A DNA stretch of 64,000 nucleotides from Enoplosus armatus (lineage: Eukaryota > Chordata > Actinopteri > Centrarchiformes > Enoplosidae). Of this stretch, positions 60,961-64,000 are shown piece by piece. The notes under the pieces are model-generated. The model saw only the letters and a list, made by a program, of their open reading frames with translations. It was not told where the DNA came from and did no database searches. The translations under genes and the position numbers were made by a program. Within the stretch, counting starts at the first letter, position 1; the number at the start of each line of letters is the position of its first letter. The stretch spans positions 20,960,774 through 21,024,773 of the forward strand of contig NC_092195.1 of assembly GCF_043641665.1 (NCBI RefSeq). Reading direction: 5' to 3'.

Positions 60961-62930
60961 AAACACTAACCAATAGAATAAACATACAATCCTGTGTATT
61001 CATAATATGTAATATACATATATTACATACCAAAATATACAGGTCATCTAAAAATAAATTACCTTGTGATTTCTGTTAGCTCCCATGCTCCTGATATAAA
61101 TAAATGACTGATAACCAGAAGAACACCTTTCAAAGTGCTGCTGTTAACAAATCTTGAACGGCATCAGAAAACATCACTAACTTCAATGTGTTGTCTCGTG
61201 TTAGTCCCTGTCTCAGAACTCCTGTCAGTCACTGATCGTTGGTGGATCATTGGTTATAAGCACCGGAGACATCTCTTAGCTCATTTAAATTCTCCAACAC
61301 ATATTACTTTCAATTGTTTTGAAGTGATATAGTGAATAGCTAACATACTGATAATGGGCCCCAGTTCTGCAGACATCAGTTCCAGCACTTGACGGTCACA
61401 TTGCCGCTGAAACACAAACACCAGACCCCATTTGTTATTTGTAATGAAGTTAAAATTCCTTATTGGTCATTTGCTGTCAGTGAGGGTGGACTAAATATAT
61501 GAAACATTTCTCACTACAATGTAGTTAGAACTCCCTAATTACTCACAATGGACAGTCCGGAGCGGGCCTGGCCCTCGACTCGACCCGTTCACAAAATGTG
61601 TACATCTCTACTACACTGCAGTTTATCAAACACCACTTCAATTCAACAATGATGTCACTATAGTTGACTTTATTTATTAAACAAGTGCACATGATTCAAA
61701 CTTCTGTTTGTGTGGTTTACAGGCTACATACACATACATCTGCATATACATCTACATAATACATCTTTTCGGTACTGGTACTGTACAATTTCCCCCCGGG
61801 GATCAATAAAGTATTTCTGATTCTGATTTTCATACTGTCAACTACATACATGTCAAAAAAGATTAGAAATTTTAAATCCATGAAATAATAATACATTTGC
61901 TGAAGACAGACAACATTCACTGAATAATGATTGTGTTTAGAAAGCCCACAAGGAACAGATTACCAGTAAATTACCAAAATAATCCGTTTTAAGAAACATA
62001 TCTCTCTTTTGCAGTATGAATTTAATCTTGGATAAAAAAAGCTAAAAGGCTTATCATTTCTCAACAATACATACAGAACATTAACAATCAGTGACAGAGG
62101 TACATTTCATAGCACATCAACAGTTTCTAAAATCTAAAAGCTCAATAAAAATAGTTAAAACTGCTTATCACTCAAACTCAAAATACACGAAGTTACTTAT
62201 TTTTAATCCGGGCTAAAACTTTGTGACTGCCTTTAGTTAAATCAGCCTATTTAAATGATTATACTAGTGTATTTATAGATTATGGCCTGTTTACTACAAA
62301 TCGCATACTGTGATAAAAGCTTCTTTCCAATTGTTTCTTTAGGCAGCCATCAGTTTCCATAAAATTTTTAGTCTTGTAGACTTTGAAACATCCTCAAGTT
62401 ACATAATCCACAATAATAACCATATCTATTGTAATAGCAATACAACTGTATATATAGACATACATATACATTCCTGCTATATATATTTTTAACATTTATT
62501 TTTCACTTAAATATTGTAAATGTGTATTTTCTTTATTCTCTATTTCTTATTTTCATATTTCGTACATACTATAGGCCTAGACTGCTGGGGGACTTCCCAT
62601 GATGCACTGAGCTTTCCTCCTCTCCCTCTTCATCTTTGCACATTCATCACAGTCCAATGCATGTTACTAACTTTATTTCTTCCCCGGAGTTTCTTTGTGC
62701 TTTGTCGTCTCGCAGGTTGCTGTGGATCGTGGTCCTGGTACGCCTGGGTGCTGCTGCCGCCATGGGCCTGCCTGACTCTCATCACTACAGTTATTATGTT
62801 TAGTCGTAGTTCTGTTACTATTGAAGCTGCTATTATTAATCTCAGCTACTATTACAGCTGTAACTACTATTATCAGTCATATTTCCAGTATTATTATAAT
62901 TATAGCTGCTATTTCTACTGCTAGTGCTGC
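60961..62930. other. Intergenic upstream of atad2
   Basis: AT-rich, no gene. A retroelement-like tail (CCCCCGGGGATCAATAAAGT) lies at 61793. A 134-codon ORF at 62520 has no domain. No WDYHV-type (ntaq1) exon was found although that gene flanks ATAD2 in human. Confidence 0.5.
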
Positions 62931-62936
62931 CATACA

Positions 62937-63064
62937 TCTCTGCCTGTCTGTCTGTCTGTCTGCCTGTCTATCCGTCTCTCTACGTCTATCTCTCTCTCTC
63001 TGTCTCTTTCTGTCTCTCTCTCTCTGTCTCTTTCTGTCTGTGTCTCTCTCTCTCTCTCTCTCTC
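62937..63064. repeat. (TCTG)n / (TC)n microsatellite
   Basis: TCTGTCTGTCTG units grade into (TC)n with GTCTCTTTCTGTCTC modules repeated about three times, followed by a 15-bp C-run near 63092-63107. Confidence 0.9.
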
Positions 63065-63124
63065 AAACCCAACCGGTCAAAGCAGATGACCCCCCCCCCC
63101 CCCCCCAGCTAGAGTCTGGTTCTG

Positions 63125-63330
63125 CTTGAGGTTTCTGCCTCTTAAAAGGAAGTTCTTCCTGTCCTCTGTCGCCAAAGTGCTGTCTCATGGTGGGACCTGT
63201 TGGGTCTCTGTAATAACATTATAAAGAGTCGGTCTAGACCTGCTCTATTTTGTAAAGTGTCATGAGATGACTTTTGTTGTGATTTGGCGACATATAAATA
63301 AAATTGAATTGAACTGAAATTGAATACTTT
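63125..63330 (+). repeat. Teleost repeat ending GGCGACATATAAATAAAATTG
   Basis: GAGGTTTCTGCCTCTTAAAA, GGAAGTTCTTCCTGTCC, GTCGCCAAAGTGCTGTCTCATGG, GGGTCTCTGTAATAA, GGTCTAGACCTGCTCTATTT and TGTGATTTGGCGACATATAA then (TTGAA)-like tail. I know this as one of the most frequent interspersed repeats of percomorphs; the oligomeric tail suggests a non-LTR retroposon. Confidence 0.85.
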
Positions 63331-63385
63331 TATTTCTAAATTTATGCTGCTTTCTACTCTCGAATGGGAGCACCAGTGCTGTAAA

Positions 63386-63435
63386 ATTTCTCCCCGGGGA
63401 TCAATTAAGTATTTCTGGATCAGAATCAGAATCAG
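63386..63435 (+). repeat. Retroelement-like tail 'GGGGATCAATTAAGT', copy 3
   Basis: TTCTCCCCGGGGATCAATTAAG followed by TATTTCTGGATCAGAATCAG; same tail word as at 61793 and, inverted, 29668. Confidence 0.6.
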
Positions 63436-63930
63436 CATTATTAGTATTGCATAAAAATCATGTAGACTGATCGTTATCAGCAAAGACTTCACACTTCTCC
63501 TCTTCATTTATGAGACTGCGGGACTCGGGGGTGATGTTGTTCGTGCCAGTAGCTGCGTGGATGAACAGTAGCGTTACTTTATATATAAACAAACAGGCCT
63601 ATCTGCTTTTGCTTTTTCATGTATTTTCTATGGTTAACATGCATTTTTGGTGATGCATTTTTCTTTCCTTAAAAGGTTGGTTCACCAAAATTATCACATA
63701 CAGTCTGTTCTCCATGTAGATTCTTATTGTGTTTGTCCAGGCTTTGAGTTTTCTTTCTCGGGGACTTCTGCTGCCATCCCAACACAATAGAGGTGAATAA
63801 ACCTGCCATGGCCATGTCATTCCGCTCTCTCACGTAAGATTACTTACTTAGCTCAAATAAATTAATCGTAATAAAATAATCTGCTGAAGGCCATTTAAAA
63901 AGCACCAGAGGGGCAGATGACAACTTGGGG

Positions 63931-64000
63931 CTATAAAAGTGTAAACCTGCTCGGTGAACCTTTCAATCAGTCAACAAAGATACTTACACTCCACGCCGCT
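63931..64000 (+). promoter_or_regulatory. Possible TATA-box promoter at window edge
   Basis: A CTATAAAAG box at 63931-63939 is followed about 30 bp later by pyrimidine/adenine sequence (AACCTTTCAATCAG) suited to an initiator. Nothing coding is visible before the window ends, so any gene would lie to the right. It could also be chance AT-rich sequence. Confidence 0.3.

Noticed and set aside
62520..63129. 134- and 102-codon plus-strand ORFs rich in Tyr/Ser/Leu
   Set aside because: Generated by ATT/CTA-rich and (TCTG)n/(TC)n simple sequence.
60961..64000. ntaq1 (WDYHV1) as divergent neighbour of atad2
   Set aside because: No exon with its conserved Cys-rich start or WDYHV motif was seen on the plus strand in the remaining 3 kb.

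Overview
The window is nuclear DNA of a ray-finned fish, most likely a percomorph teleost. Two spliced vertebrate genes carry the protein-coding content. The rest is compact-genome intergenic and intronic DNA full of (CA)n/(TG)n tracts, homopolymer G/C runs and short degenerate interspersed repeats that I recognise as typical of percomorph genomes. There are no prokaryotic features, and the long unspliced ORFs are read-throughs of simple repeats or antisense shadows of exons.

Layout. About 1-36 kb is gene-poor. It holds a 1.56 kb GTCA/GTTA tetranucleotide array (1672-3235), a 17-copy ~36-bp minisatellite (7384-8013), a Tc1-like transposase remnant with nested repeats (18.1-19.05 kb), a decayed L1/Tx1-type LINE (21.8-22.7 kb), a Rex3/RTE-like LINE 3' end (35.85-36.24 kb) and several long polypurine or G-rich tracts. 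I found no exon there that I could defend. At 36.7-43.6 kb on the minus strand lies zhx1 (zinc fingers and homeoboxes 1). I resolved six coding exons that join in frame to 963 codons plus stop, with an upstream non-coding exon ending at 43571. At 45.65-60.7 kb, also on the minus strand and upstream of zhx1, lies atad2 (AAA+ ATPase with bromodomain). I resolved 28 coding exons, all GT-AG and phase-consistent, giving 1,245 residues and a stop. The last 3 kb (60.9-64 kb) holds repeats and, at the very edge, a TATA box that may belong to a plus-strand gene outside the window.

The zhx1-atad2 neighbourhood is conserved with human chromosome 8q24 and supports atad2 rather than atad2b. Both products are nuclear chromatin or transcription factors: zhx1 is a family of multi-homeodomain repressors, and atad2 is an acetyl-histone-binding ATPase and transcriptional coactivator. 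They are arranged head-to-tail with about 2 kb between the atad2 poly(A) signal and the zhx1 first exon, each with its own CpG-rich 5' region.

The most interesting points are these: zhx1 is split into six coding exons, whereas the mammalian coding region is one exon; three atad2 splice sites are built directly into dinucleotide microsatellites; the atad2 bromodomain has a changed 'RVF shelf'; and the two large tandem arrays have internal higher-order structure. I did not find an unknown multi-gene system.
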